Part shown: positions 1 to 10,819 of the stretch, piece by piece
How positions within the stretch are numbered: the first letter of the stretch is position 1
Layout: each line of letters begins with the position of its first letter
NCBI GenBank assembly: GCA_000727475.1
Contig: KL647324.1
Span: 62,001-126,000 of the forward strand
Reading direction: 5' to 3'
Source of the DNA: Sarcocystis neurona
Lineage: Eukaryota > Apicomplexa > Conoidasida > Eucoccidiorida > Sarcocystidae
DNA length: 64,000 nt
Notes under the pieces: generated by a model
What the model saw: the letters and a program-made list of their open reading frames with translations, nothing else
Databases searched by the model: none
What the model was told of the DNA's origin: nothing
Translations under genes and position numbers: made by a program

Positions 1-235
1 GCTGCGAATACAACTTGCAGCAGAAGCAGTACACTGCATCCCTCGACTTCGAATACACTAACCAGCTGCGCCAGTACCTCTCTCCCGTCGCGGCAGTGCG
101 CCAGTAGTGCTGCCGGCCAAACCTTCGCTGCGTTGAGTCACGAGGAAAATCGAAATCGACAACTTGCACAGGTCCTCGCTTTACTAAACTGATGCGTAGA
201 GCGTCGGTCATCTGTGTTGGCCACAAAGCTGGATC
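1..235 (-). other. TTF-type zinc finger domain within the giant minus-strand ORF
   Basis: This is the conserved region of the ORF at the left edge. In minus-strand order it shows DPALWP, ISLVKRGPVQ, DFDFPRD, RRFGRQHYWR, a GER step, RSWLVYSKSRD and AVYCFCCKLYSQ. These match, in the same order and spacing, the aromatic, Pro, Arg and Cys signature of TTF fingers found in hAT-superfamily transposases and their domesticated derivatives. The finger is cut by the window edge. Confidence 0.85.
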
Positions 236-3200
236 ATGTAGGGGATCATCTGCTTCTGCTGCTGAGACACGACGTTGCTGCCGCTGCCCCGACGATTGAC
301 GCGTGCCTCCTCTGGCGTGCGAAACGGAAGGTTCGCTGTTCGACAGCGTGTCATGTTCTTCCTGGCGCTTGCGCGCCGGAACATCCTGGGGAATTTCCTG
401 CTGCCGCTCTACTGGTTTCTGTGGCTGCTGCCTCTGCGCAGGCAGTACTGGCAGCAACGTCTGTTGCTCTGCATGTAACTGCAGGGGTCGCTGGTGCGTC
501 AGCTGGTCCTGCTGCGCATGCAGTTCGTGGCACTGCGACTGCTGCAGGTGCTGATCCTGACTATCTTCTGCGAACCGGCGGGGATCTACGCATGCAGAGA
601 GACTGGCTGCTGTTGTCAATTCTGGATCGGAGAAGGATGAGCACGGGGAAAGGGTACTCGACTTGTTACCGTCGCAGTGAGGAGGCAGCCATAGCAGCGG
701 TGCAGGAAGCTGCTGCAGTGCAGGAACTGGCGACGAGGAAGCTGTGGACGCTTCATCGTCGACGGCTGGGGGAGCGTTATTTCTCTTCCATATTGGCAGC
801 ATCCCTGCCGCAGAATCCGGTTCCATGCTGCTGAGGCGGTGGCTGGGGCTGCGCGCGCTGTGCGCGCTACTGCTTGTAGGGGTGCTGCTGCGCAGGCAGC
901 CGATACAGTGAGAGGTGGTGCTGCTGTCGAAGCTGCTTCGCCTCTTAGGGATCGTCGTCGTTTCGTTGCTGCCGGTACTGCTGCACTCGAAAATGCATGA
1001 GGCGGTCGCCCCCTCTACGCCGTCACACGAGAGCGTGGTGAAACGCACGCATCCCGTCTCGCCTGCTTCGGTTACAGTAGCTGCCGCGGACTGTTTGGCT
1101 GTACTATGCGATCCTCCCTCTGCTCCACCTTCTCCTTCTTCATCAGGGTCCTTGTTGGCAATGCTGTTACAAACGACAAGCGGTTGCATTTCTTTTCCAC
1201 AGACCACTGGCCTTCCTTCGATAGCAAGTCTTGCAGCACCGCCAGTACCCCAAAAAGTGCGAGGGATCTGGGGCCCTTGCCGCTGCTCAGGACGGAGAAG
1301 CGAAGAATCTTGGTGAGACGTCGCATCTGTCGGGCTCTTATCCCCAGCTGCAACGAGCGTAGCAGCACAAGCATCAGTCGCAGAAGGGAGACTGTAGTGC
1401 CTCCACGAAAAACAGGCAGCAGTCCCATCAACCTGTGTCGCCGTCTCAGAGAATTCTACGGAATCTGGCGGAACGAATTCGGGAGCAGCGGTACAGTCAA
1501 GCTCTTGTTTCCCAAAGCAGCGCTCGCGTGCTGTTTCATTTGCAAACTCCAAAAGCGTTTCTGCCTTCTCTCCCCCGCGACAATCTGTCGTCAGCGGGTT
1601 GTGCAATGGACTGCGGGGGGCAGCAGTATGCCGGTCAGCGCAGGCGTTCGGAACTACGTTCGTCTGAATGCCCTTATATAATTGCTGAAGAAGCGACCTG
1701 TCGCCAACTTTCACTTCTCTGTTCCACTCGCTACTGCCGCCGCAGTTGGTGCCGTCGCTGCTGCTGCTACTGCAGCCCAAGCACCTCTTTTCATCGCTCA
1801 TACTGCTGCGTTCCTTGTCGCTGACGTCCTTGCTGCTGATACCGTGCCGGTTGCTGACGCTCCTGTTGTGGTTGCTACCTGCACTATTTTTCTCCGTAAT
1901 GCGCGTAGTTGAGCCATCGGAGCAAATGTTACTACGATTATAGCACATCTCGTCAGTGTCAGTGCTACGGCTTCCGTTCTGCTTCGAGCAGTTGCGCTCG
2001 GCATGCAACGTTTTACCTAGAAGACGCATTTCGAGCTCCTGCAGCCGTTCGTCTCCTTCCAAGAAATCAGAAGGCGTGGGATGTCGTCGCTCTGCTCCTG
2101 CTGCAGCGGCCGTGTTTTTCATCTCGTCGGCTCCGTTTATCCCAGTGGTGGGCACGACAGCGAAGGCAGCTGTCCCTCTGTTGTCCGCGGGCTCAGAAGC
2201 GTCCTTGCTTGCTGTGCTGCAGCTGTTTCTCGCAGAAACTCCACTTCCACTCGTTGGCCTCCGCCTATCTCCGGATGCGTTGGTGCTGCTGCTAGACGAC
2301 GTGTTACTGCCGCCGTTGAACAACGCGTGGATCCCCGCTGTTCTTGCAGAGCCTGCGCTGCATCTACCGTCGGACTCGACGTATGCAGCCGCGTTGCTGC
2401 AGATTGTTTCCGTGCCGCTGTTCACCTCTCGTACAGCGTTGCTGCTGCGAATGCCCCTAGCGCACTCCGGCGGTAAGACGTCGCAGGTGCTGCAACGACC
2501 GGAGCTGTTATTCACGGAGCCGCTCGTAGCCCTACTACTCGTTATGCTTCCTGATGCGTGATCGCCATCCATTACTGCTGCGGCCATTCTTCTATCGTTG
2601 AAAGCATCCCACGACTCGCTGTCTGGCATTACTATCCAATGCAGGCGCTGGCCTGCTCCGTCTTGTCCTTGCGCCTCGCTGGTGTCCTGCTGCGCTTCTC
2701 TAACTATTTCGTCGTTGCGGCGATTCAGCTGCTGATCCTGCGACTGCGGCTTCTGGTAGAACTGCCGCTTCTTCTCGCCCTCCTGCCACTGGAGGTCGTC
2801 CTGCTCCTTTCGGGGCTGTGACTGGGTAGCAGTATTCAACACCTTGCCTCCTCGTAGATGCAAGCGGGGTCGGAGTTCGCAATGTTCTCCGTTATCGGAA
2901 GAATCAGCGATGGAAGCCGCAGCATCATCAGTATCCTGGGAATGAGGGCCCGTCGCAAGACGAGATGAGCCAGCACTAACAACAGAAAGAGGAGAGAGAG
3001 CAGCAACCGCAGCGGGAAGACTCCAAGCGGAAGAGGAGAGGCGTTCGAAGTAGGCAGATTCGTCACGCAGCTGAGACTCCAGCGCATACCAGTCATTCAG
3101 GATCAGCTCAGATGTCACAGTCGTGGCGAGGAACGACAGTAAGGATGCATGCTCTACACGACATTTGGACATCAGTTCTCTCTTCCTTTTGCGTTTCTGT

Positions 3201-5110
3201 GCCCCTGATAGCTGTTTCCTGCGCGGAGCAGCACCGCGAGCTGCCACTCCTACTGCCGACCCATCTGGACCACTCGTTTGTGCAGCGCCCTCTGAAGAAC
3301 AAGAGGCAGCGGCGGCGGTAGCAGCAGCTGATGTGGAACGGGAGTCGTGGCCCGTCGCAGCCGCGGACGCAGCAGCAGCGGGGGCAGCAGCTGCAGCAGT
3401 CGAGAGCGACGCAGTAGCGGACCTGCGAATCGAGACCGATCTGGTAACGTGCGCACTAGAACCACTTTCTGTCAGCGCAGCGGCCCTCGCAAGGGAGGTG
3501 CTTCGATTTTCAGTAGCAGAGGCACGATTTAATGAAGCATGTCGACACCTCGCTGCAATGTCCACGACGGAGGAGCGATCGGTTAACGAGCGTGATATTG
3601 CTGGGTAGACACGCAACTCCTCCTGAGAAACGTGTTGTGCACGGCTGTTAAAATTTCTTGCCCCACCTCTGCTGTCGCTGTCTAGGGCAGCGGCAACTAC
3701 TGTGGACTCCGTCGCATCTGCGCAAGAGAAAGCTGACTCACGCTTTACGCATTTGTCAGCACAGATTTGTTGTCTCGCGTGGGAATCAACGTACTGCACG
3801 TGATTCTGCTGCCATTTCGATTGCTGTGCCTGCTGAGGACGCTGTTGCTTGTAGTGCTCCTGAAGAACGTCCTCGCTCCCCTGCGATTGTTGCTGTTGAC
3901 ACACGTCAAGCCGCTCGGCTTCCCGTAGGGTGCAGCGAGGTGACAGTCGGCGGTGTTCTTGCCGTCTCTGTTGCTGCTCGTCACCGCGATGCTGTGGCTG
4001 ATGCTGCCGCTCGTCTCGCTCCTGTACACCTGGTAATCGTCGTGTGTTTTCAGTATCGAACTGTAAAGAGAAGGTAGGTATCGGGTGACTTGACGGGTGC
4101 TGATGCAGTTGCTGCTGCTGGTTCTGCCCCTTCTCCTGGTTTTGCATGTGCTGTGCGTTGTGGTAGTGAGACCGCGATGGCTCTCCCTTCTGTTGTTCCC
4201 GCCCCTGTGCATGCTCGTGCGTCCCTGACACTGTTCCACACGAGGAGCGACACGAGCAGCAGTTCGGATCATCACGTCTTCTGTGAAATGTTTGTCTGCC
4301 AGTCTCTGTCCTTTCCATAATTGTATCAAAAAATATGGTATGTCCGCTCAACGGCGTCAAGTTCAACAAATCATCGTGCAGATCTTGCCCGCGGCGCGAC
4401 CATGGGGATCGCTGCGGCTGTTGAACGGAATGCTGCTCGTGGAATGGTTCCTGCTTTTGCATACTATTTGGGTGACGCTTGTGGCACTCTTCTAGCTTCT
4501 GCTCACGCTCCGGCCAACCGTAATGTTGCTGCTGCTGGTGCTCCTGCCAGCGCCGCTCTTGGTGCTGCTGTTGGCGCCCGCGACGTTGCTGTTGTTGCCC
4601 GTGGAGCGGCAGTGCCGCTCGTGTAGACGAAGGAGAGCGACTGCGTTTCATATACGACGGAACAAAAGTCGTACCCTCCGCTTCGTAACGCAGCTGCGCA
4701 GCAACGCGTTCCAGCTGGTGCGTGTTGCCTGCTGCTGCTAACAAGGTTTTCTCTGCTTTTACCAACTCAGTACATCCAGCTGCACCCGTTCCTCTAGCGG
4801 GCACTGACAGCTGTTCAGTAAGTTCGCTTTCTTGTCCTGCGTCTCTTGCCGTACCTCTACCTGCTGCTATTGTCGTTCTTTGCCCTGACTCCTCTGTTGC
4901 TGACGTCGTCAGAATTGCTGGTTTGGGTGCTAGTGTTTCAAGACTTGTCGCGGCGCCTCCCCGGCCCGCTTTGCTTCGCCGTGCCTCAGCTTGTGCGGCC
5001 CTCATCACCCCCTCAACGTGACCGGCTCCAGCAGCGGAGCGACGCAAATGGATTTGCAAAGCCGAAGGGGGGCCGCTAACAACAGCAGAAATACCACGTG
5101 TGCGGTCCAT
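1..5110 (-). CDS. Giant Q/S/A-rich protein with TTF-type zinc finger (hAT-transposase/ZMYM-like), partial: C-terminus beyond left edge
   Basis: On the minus strand the frame whose plus-strand triplets start at 2, 5, 8... has no stop from 5308 down to base 1. The first in-frame ATG is at 5110-5108, giving 1,703 codons in the window with no stop reached. Most of it is low complexity: Gln runs, Ala runs near 3.3-3.4 kb and Ser/Thr/Asn tracts near 1.7-2.5 kb, as in Eimeria proteins. The last ~80 in-window residues (about 1626-1703, plus coordinates ~235-1) match the TTF-type zinc finger (SMART ZnF_TTF) of hAT-like transposases and ZMYM1/5 proteins. The order is DPALWP, a GPVQ...FPRD block, RRFGRQHYWR, GERYWRSWLVYS, then DAVYCFCCKL with the Cys cluster. 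In this family a DUF4371/hAT-type region and a C-terminal hAT dimerisation segment follow; those would lie left of the window. Earlier exons upstream of 5110 are possible because the frame stays open to 5308. Function is inferred: DNA-binding, transposase-derived, probably nuclear. Confidence 0.85.
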   Translation of the reverse strand, partial: MDRTRGISAVVSGPPSALQIHLRRSAAGAGHVEGVMRAAQAEARRSKAGRGGAATSLETLAPKPAILTTSATEESGQRTTIAAGRGTARDAGQESELTEQLSVPARGTGAAGCTELVKAEKTLLAAAGNTHQLERVAAQLRYEAEGTTFVPSYMKRSRSPSSTRAALPLHGQQQQRRGRQQQHQERRWQEHQQQQHYGWPEREQKLEECHKRHPNSMQKQEPFHEQHSVQQPQRSPWSRRGQDLHDDLLNLTPLSGHTIFFDTIMERTETGRQTFHRRRDDPNCCSCRSSCGTVSGTHEHAQGREQQKGEPSRSHYHNAQHMQNQEKGQNQQQQLHQHPSSHPIPTFSLQFDTENTRRLPGVQERDERQHQPQHRGDEQQQRRQEHRRLSPRCTLREAERLDVCQQQQSQGSEDVLQEHYKQQRPQQAQQSKWQQNHVQYVDSHARQQICADKCVKRESAFSCADATESTVVAAALDSDSRGGARNFNSRAQHVSQEELRVYPAISRSLTDRSSVVDIAARCRHASLNRASATENRSTSLARAAALTESGSSAHVTRSVSIRRSATASLSTAAAAAPAAAASAAATGHDSRSTSAAATAAAASCSSEGAAQTSGPDGSAVGVAARGAAPRRKQLSGAQKRKRKRELMSKCRVEHASLLSFLATTVTSELILNDWYALESQLRDESAYFERLSSSAWSLPAAVAALSPLSVVSAGSSRLATGPHSQDTDDAAASIADSSDNGEHCELRPRLHLRGGKVLNTATQSQPRKEQDDLQWQEGEKKRQFYQKPQSQDQQLNRRNDEIVREAQQDTSEAQGQDGAGQRLHWIVMPDSESWDAFNDRRMAAAVMDGDHASGSITSSRATSGSVNNSSGRCSTCDVLPPECARGIRSSNAVREVNSGTETICSNAAAYVESDGRCSAGSARTAGIHALFNGGSNTSSSSSTNASGDRRRPTSGSGVSARNSCSTASKDASEPADNRGTAAFAVVPTTGINGADEMKNTAAAAGAERRHPTPSDFLEGDERLQELEMRLLGKTLHAERNCSKQNGSRSTDTDEMCYNRSNICSDGSTTRITEKNSAGSNHNRSVSNRHGISSKDVSDKERSSMSDEKRCLGCSSSSSDGTNCGGSSEWNREVKVGDRSLLQQLYKGIQTNVVPNACADRHTAAPRSPLHNPLTTDCRGGEKAETLLEFANETARERCFGKQELDCTAAPEFVPPDSVEFSETATQVDGTAACFSWRHYSLPSATDACAATLVAAGDKSPTDATSHQDSSLLRPEQRQGPQIPRTFWGTGGAARLAIEGRPVVCGKEMQPLVVCNSIANKDPDEEGEGGAEGGSHSTAKQSAAATVTEAGETGCVRFTTLSCDGVEGATASCIFECSSTGSNETTTIPKRRSSFDSSTTSHCIGCLRSSTPTSSSAHSARSPSHRLSSMEPDSAAGMLPIWKRNNAPPAVDDEASTASSSPVPALQQLPAPLLWLPPHCDGNKSSTLSPCSSFSDPELTTAASLSACVDPRRFAEDSQDQHLQQSQCHELHAQQDQLTHQRPLQLHAEQQTLLPVLPAQRQQPQKPVERQQEIPQDVPARKRQEEHDTLSNSEPSVSHARGGTRQSSGQRQQRRVSAAEADDPLHDPALWPTQMTDALRISLVKRGPVQVVDFDFPRDSTQRRFGRQHYWRTAATGERYWRSWLVYSKSRDAVYCFCCKLYSQ

Positions 5111-5310
5111 TACTGTGAAGACGTCCGCGATGCCCCGTTCAGCAGTGTGTCTCCACGCGTTCTCGTCCGTGTTTCTCTCTTTTCTCGTTGTCCCCTTCCT
5201 CTCAGTCCTCCTACTCCTCCTGGTGTTCCTGGCGCTACTACGTAGCCTGTTGCATCTTTTACAACAGTCCCTCGAATATCCCTGTATGTCCTTTCTCTGC
5301 ACAGTGCGTC

Positions 5311-8110
5311 AGGCACTGCTCTCACTAAGTTGTCTTCAGATGTTTCGGGGTTCCACCTCGTAGTCGTTACTCATATGGAAGTGCGCTGATTTCACGTTCT
5401 CCTCGCTTATCCTGTGCAGTCGGTGAAATACTCTATTCGCGCACCTCCTCAGACATTTGTGAACCCTACCTGGTGCCTCGTGCATCAGTGTACTCAGGCG
5501 GTATTCTGACACCTTTTCTGTACCTGCCCCTTCGCTGCTTCCAAACCTGTTTTGTGTATCTTATCCTCAGTTTTTCCCTTCAGCGCACCTTAGTGGGTTC
5601 ATTCGCTGTTTTCGCCTTGACGTGAATTTTCTGCACCCTCCCCTCGCTCTGCCGTCTAGATACTGGTCTGCACTTCTTAGATGTCGATGTTGGAACAAAA
5701 ACAGTAATAGTTGGAAGGAGACAGAATGGCTCGTCTCATGGAATGTGTGTCTTCTTGTGAGTTGACACGACTTGTTGGTCCTTGTTTGAAGTCCCCTCAG
5801 GCGCGCACACGTGACGTTCCTGCCAGACGCGGACAGGGTGGTGCGTTTCTTGCTGCGCTGCTGCTGCTGGAATATTTTGGAAGTGAAATGAATCTTCCGC
5901 AGATGGACGAAAGATACGTGTGAGTGTGGTGTTTCCTTTTAACGCGCCGCAACTAAAACACCAAATCTGCAGCATATTTGTTGCTTCTTACTGATTCTGT
6001 CTCCTGCGTATCTAAGCTTTGTTAATCCCTCATCAATGTTTACATCATCTCGTCCCTTCCCCTACGCCTTCCCTCCTATGTTTCTGTAGTCCAACGATAT
6101 ATCAGTGTTCTCCCGTACACGCGTGCTTTCACATTACTGTCGTTGAACGGCGGCTCCTCCTGCGACTAGAGAGATGACGAAGATTCCTGTGGATACCGTC
6201 GCGGCGGTTACAACGCCTTCCTCTGGTCTACGCGGGGAATTAACAGGGGCGCAGTCTGCGGCTGTGCACGGTGATTTATTCTCTCGGCACACAAACGACA
6301 CGTGCTGTTGCACAGATATTTGTTAATTAGTAACAGGCGCAAGTACTGACAAGTCACTTGAACATGTATTGCTGGAGCATACCTGTTTTTCAATAGCACG
6401 TGTAACCTGTTCTATAAATCGCGCAACAGAGATATGTCCCCTGTTTTACTCGAAAAGAGATCTGGAAGTGCTACAAGGCATGCAGTTATCTGCGAGAGCA
6501 GTAAACTGCGCAGTGTGAAGGGTGGGAAAGTGATGTACAGGTAACTCGTCTTACGGTACCTTCCAGCACTCGGCCTGCCGCACGCGCAAACAATTGTTCA
6601 CGTGATGTAATAGCGTACGTGAAACGCTTGACAATGGTTAGAATGGCCGGTGGAGAGCCGCAGCATCATAACAACCGCAGCAGACACATCTCCTTAGAAA
6701 AATGCTCGACACTTCCGTCAAGTCCGTACATATTCACCTGCAATTGAGCAACTGCACATCAGCAGCGCGGTAGCAGTAGCGGTGGCTGCCTATGTGTGTA
6801 TAGTTATACCGGATTCTAAAGCTGCAGTGAGTCCATCAGTCAGAGGCACTGAATCTGTAGTGTGCTTCTTCTCCTGCAAACGCGATAGCTCGAAAAGCTG
6901 ATTCTGACGCTGTCAACGCAACAGCACCAGCGGGTGAATATCATCGTCGACCGTTCCTCCTTTCGGGCTCCTCCACGAATCCGAATATCGAGGACGCTGG
7001 AAAATTGTCACTGCGTAGACTGCTGCACAACAAAGACTGCTGCTTCAAGCTTAGAGCGTGCCGTTGTATCCAGCAGGATTGCATACTGTTCTTCCCCCCC
7101 GTTGCTGCAGTAGCGAAGCCGTCCCTGCAGGTAGACGCCACATCCACCTACGTACGAGACAGATGCAGCATCGCAGAAAGCAAGGCAAAAGTCGACAACA
7201 TAGACTTCAACAACAGCAGTCCTATGTAGCGACGCACACAACCAGATGTATGTTCGTAGTCTCGAAATCAAGCGCCTGTGCATATGCCAAGATGCGCACA
7301 GAGAAACTGGTGTATGACAAAGGCCACACATAACATCGTTACGCAACATCATCAGCAACACCATACACACAGAATAGCAGTAGCGGCACTACAACGAAGG
7401 ACCGGCAATCCGACACAGAAATACCACGTAGCAATGCGATCACACGTAGACAGCGTACAGTGCAAGGTTCGGAAGTGGCACCAGCAGGATGCGATCCATG
7501 TAGCGGAAACAGGTGCAGCGGCCGAAGAAAAATCACTACATTACACCAGCAGCAGCCGAGCCCAATGGCAGCACGGAAGCAACGAGCAGCGAACCAGTGC
7601 ACGTACACCTTGTGCGTTTCACATCAGGGCAGTACGTGTTACGGGAGCCACGCCGCCTTCCGATGCTAGTGCTGCAGTAAAGGTGCCTTCAGATGCTTGA
7701 GTTACCTCTTATTGAAGTGATACGTACACAAACACGCACTTCTTGTTCCAATAGATCAGACAACTTACGTGATCTGCAACTCCTCGGGCCTGACCCGGAG
7801 ATTCGTACCTTCCAGATCATTACGCAGCAGCTGTGGGCTTCACTATTCTTTTCGCGAACGCGGCTCTACTCACTCCAGTGAACCTGCTACTGGCGCTGGA
7901 AATGTCTGTATCCCGCACTGTCCGTTGCCACAGCCGCGTAACAGAGCTGCGCCTGCTGCAATGCAGCACGCAATCTAGGAATTATTCTTGACCCCACAAG
8001 AGGAGGAAAAAGAATCCATATGAATGGTGGAGGTTTTGAGCGACAACAGCTCACGCACCAAGGCGATGGGTAGACACAGAGATGCTCTGCTGGGGCCCCA
8101 CTCAGCATCG
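5311..8110. other. No gene resolved; weak plus-strand low-complexity coding potential at about 7.0-7.7 kb
   Basis: Positions 5311-6900 hold mixed sequence without a convincing exon. From about 7058 to 7700 two plus-strand frames stay open and read as His/Gln/Ala/Ser-rich peptide (one 140 codons long at 7278-7700). The triplets look like diverged CAG-type repeats. No family was recognised, and overlapping open frames exist on the minus strand. Confidence 0.3.
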
Positions 8111-8146
8111 GGTCAAAAGTGACCACGGATATGTCTGCTTTTTGCG

Positions 8147-8478
8147 CGTGACCTTTTAGGGCACACTACTGTTGTTACAGGCGCTGTTGTCCGTGCCACT
8201 GCGGTTGCGAACACCGCTACCGCTACTGCGGCTGCCGGTACCCCTTCTGCCGCTACCGCTTTCTTTACCTGGTGCCGCTGCGCGACCCACTGCTGCGCCA
8301 GCGCCTGCTGCGCGGGCCCCTGCTCCGCGCCTTCTAGTGCAGCGGGTGATCTGCACGACACAGATCTCCCTGGTGTTGCTGGTGTACCACTGGCTCGGAA
8401 GCTGCTGAGTTTTGGGACTTTCTCGAGCTGCTGGTCCGGGTGTGGTGCAATTGGTAGTGCTCTAGCCTTGTGCTCCAC
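8147..8478 (-). CDS. Candidate exon, Ala/Gln/Pro-rich, unknown
   Basis: The minus-strand frame is open from a stop at 8491-8493 down to 8113. The translation is Ala/Gln/Pro-rich with a balanced charge pattern (for example GPAQQALAQQWVAQRHQ), similar in style to the giant ORF at 0-5 kb. A plausible donor (CCTAAAAG|GTCACG) lies near 8150. It could be an upstream exon of the TTF-finger gene, an exon of another minus-strand gene, or chance. No homology was recognised. Confidence 0.25.
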
Positions 8479-9684
8479 GTGCTTCTTTTGTTACGCTGCC
8501 ACCCGCTACTGCCGCTGCCTGCCTGCTGGAAGGGGGATAAAAGGGTTGGAATTCTCGAAGACGAGAAACAGGCGTATGTCTATGGCAGAAGCAGCGGCAG
8601 CTTGGAAATTAGCCACCTACACAACAGGCAACAGCAGCTGCTGAAATGGGGGAGTTGACAAAGGGGAGGCGTTTTGAATTTGTAGCTAAAAGAGCAGCCC
8701 CGCCACGGGATTCTCCACACAGCGCGAATGCAAAGATAAGGCGGGCCATTTCTACCCACGCAGGAGGGGAACTGCAACGAGGGAACGCCTCTTGGCAAAA
8801 GATGCTCTAACCAAACGACTGAACAGCTGATACTGGCTGAGTGACGGTCCTCAAATGACTTAGAGGCACGAGGTCCTTGTGGTGTTTCAGTAACATTTTT
8901 CACCATGTGAACCCTATAGACACGCGAGGAGAAACCTATGGAGGCGCATTTAGTAGGAAGTACCAACAGCAGCTCAGTTCCGCATCCCGTTGGTGCAAGC
9001 GGTGCGCGGGCGGTAAGGGCGGCACTCAACACGGACAGCACCGTGTATCACCGCGGGCTGTGTGGCGTGCTGGTTGCCAGCAGCAGTACCCAGAAAACCA
9101 CCTCCGAATAGAATCTTGTCGTAGCGGTTGCACTTCTGACTCCAGAATCAGTGGTTTCTACTTGTGTTCCAGGAAGTGCGAAGTGGTGCAGCGGCTGTAA
9201 CCCGTGATGCCGGCGCGTGAACACGACGTAATTTCAGCGAAGCGTGCTGGGGGCACCGGCGGTCACGAAGAAGTATGAGAACTGCACAGTACCACCAGGA
9301 CAGGAGACACTACAGTTTTGTTAGTTGGAGCTCTCGGTGATAGAACAGGAAGAGGAGACATTAACGCTACGCATTATCGAGGAGGTCTTTGTGCTGCTCT
9401 CTTTCTGCTACGTGCTGCTGCAGGGCGCGAGCGGTGGGTGCGTCTTCCTTCCACCGAAAGGCTGTTCTGCGCTGGATTGTAGCGCGAGCAGAAAATATGG
9501 CAGCCACTGGCAAGAGGTGGATGTCGTGGGTTTCGACGCCTGTTCTGCTTCTCCTGTCGCTGTCCAGCTGCCACCAGCGGGCTGGGTCTGCTGCTGTTGC
9601 GGGCTTGCGGGGATCTGTCCCCCGGTTTGAGGGGTTGTGACACGGGATTCTGTTCTCCACCCACAGGTGAATTCAACACATTCA

Positions 9685-10160
9685 TCATAGAAAGAATTGC
9701 GCCTGTACCGAACGGACTTCTTGCAGCGAGATGTACTCATGCAAACCCATGAACCTGTCGGCTCTGGCCCAGAAGGTTTTAAGAGGGAAGCTCCAACCGC
9801 TGTACAGCTGCTGTTGCGGTGCTCTCTGTGCTGGCTCCTCTTGTTGGCGTTCCCCTACTACTGGTGCGGTCACTCCCAGCGATTTCAACCCCGCGTGCGC
9901 GCGCGCAGAGGACTCGGCCAACGCGCGCGTCTCCTTCCTTCAGGGACGCTGGTGCCGGAGCTTCTCCTGCCGTTGTTGCTCGCGTGCTGCTGTCGCCGGG
10001 CCTGCCGCCGGTGCTTCGGTTGCGGGAGAGGCCACGCTGGTGCCGTTGCCCCCAGTGCTACGAGTCCTGTGGCAGCCGCTGCGTTCGCCGTTGGTATTCA
10101 TAGGCCCTTTGCTCCTGGTGACGTTACTGCGGTGCCTGCCGTAGTGGTGAGATGCAGATA
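9685..10160 (-). CDS. Candidate minus-strand coding tract, unknown
   Basis: Two adjacent minus-strand frames read like Eimeria protein. From about 10150 to 9944 the reading is Ser/Thr/Gly/Ala-rich and ends in AAREQQRQEKLRHQRP. From about 9940 to 9685 it reads GERQQEEPAQRAPQQQLYSG, then RFMGLHEYISLQEVRS, then a stop at 9685. They are in different frames, so an intron or an indel would be needed to join them. The plus strand here gives only Leu/Cys-rich translations typical of a shadow strand. Confidence 0.25.
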
Positions 10161-10330
10161 TGGTGATGCTGACACACCTATTTGACTGGAAATGGAGGGA
10201 AGGACCCCGAGTTATTATGCGCAGTTAAGTGGTCACGTTGTTCTTTGTGTGGTGTTAGAAGAGAAGAAACAGGATCCTGAGTCCGCGAGCGCTCGACGAC
10301 TATTGTGGTAACACAGATTATGGAAGTAGA

Positions 10331-10819
10331 ATGCAGTACGAGAGGCTGAAGGCGGATGCCGGGCGCGTCTCACACCCGCTGGAGTACCCGTGGGACGGGA
10401 GCCATGACACGAGACCGAGGCTCCTCTTCCCCATCAGCTCCAACGGTGGCAACGCCATTACGCACTGCGAGCGCATCCTCCTTGCAAAGAGCAGAATGGC
10501 GACGCGCGGGCTGACGGAAGTTGTAGTAAGGCCTCACTGTTGCCACAGGTGCGCCGAGAAGGCCCACCCACAGAAGCGGGTGAAGGCGACGGCAAAGAAG
10601 CCACAGCAAGCAGCACGCAGGATCCACAAGCAAGCAGTTAAAAGAACAAACAAATCAAATAAAGCAAGTAGATCCAGGAACCACACGTGTACGGAACGCG
10701 TTTTGCCTTTCGTACAGAGATCCCAAATTGACGTACCTCTTTGTGGGGGTCTACTCATGGACCTAGCGTACCAGACCTCACAGGATCAGAGCTGCGTACC
10801 TAAGTACACACATTTTTGA
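10331..10819 (+). CDS. Candidate single-exon basic protein of 162 aa, unknown
   Basis: The frame runs ATG to stop and gives 162 residues. The middle is very basic (EKAHPQKRVKATAKKPQQAA, then RRIHKQAVKRTNKSNKASRS), and an HCCHRCAEKAH stretch carries three cysteines with histidines. The minus strand of the same interval also stays open (10370-10633) and reads as a hydrophobic start followed by an acidic stretch, so strand is uncertain. No family was recognised. Confidence 0.3.
   Translation: MQYERLKADAGRVSHPLEYPWDGSHDTRPRLLFPISSNGGNAITHCERILLAKSRMATRGLTEVVVRPHCCHRCAEKAHPQKRVKATAKKPQQAARRIHKQAVKRTNKSNKASRSRNHTCTERVLPFVQRSQIDVPLCGGLLMDLAYQTSQDQSCVPKYTHF

Noticed and set aside
3..107. Plus-strand reading that looks like a short protein C-terminus (LRQYLSPVAAVRQ then stop)
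   Set aside because: It is the exact antisense of the TTF zinc finger in the long minus-strand ORF, which has far stronger length and family support.
214..2561. Several plus-strand frames of 130-206 codons at 0-2.6 kb
   Set aside because: They are Leu/Cys/Ala-rich antisense translations of the giant minus-strand ORF; its CAG codons read as CTG/GCT/TGC on the plus strand.
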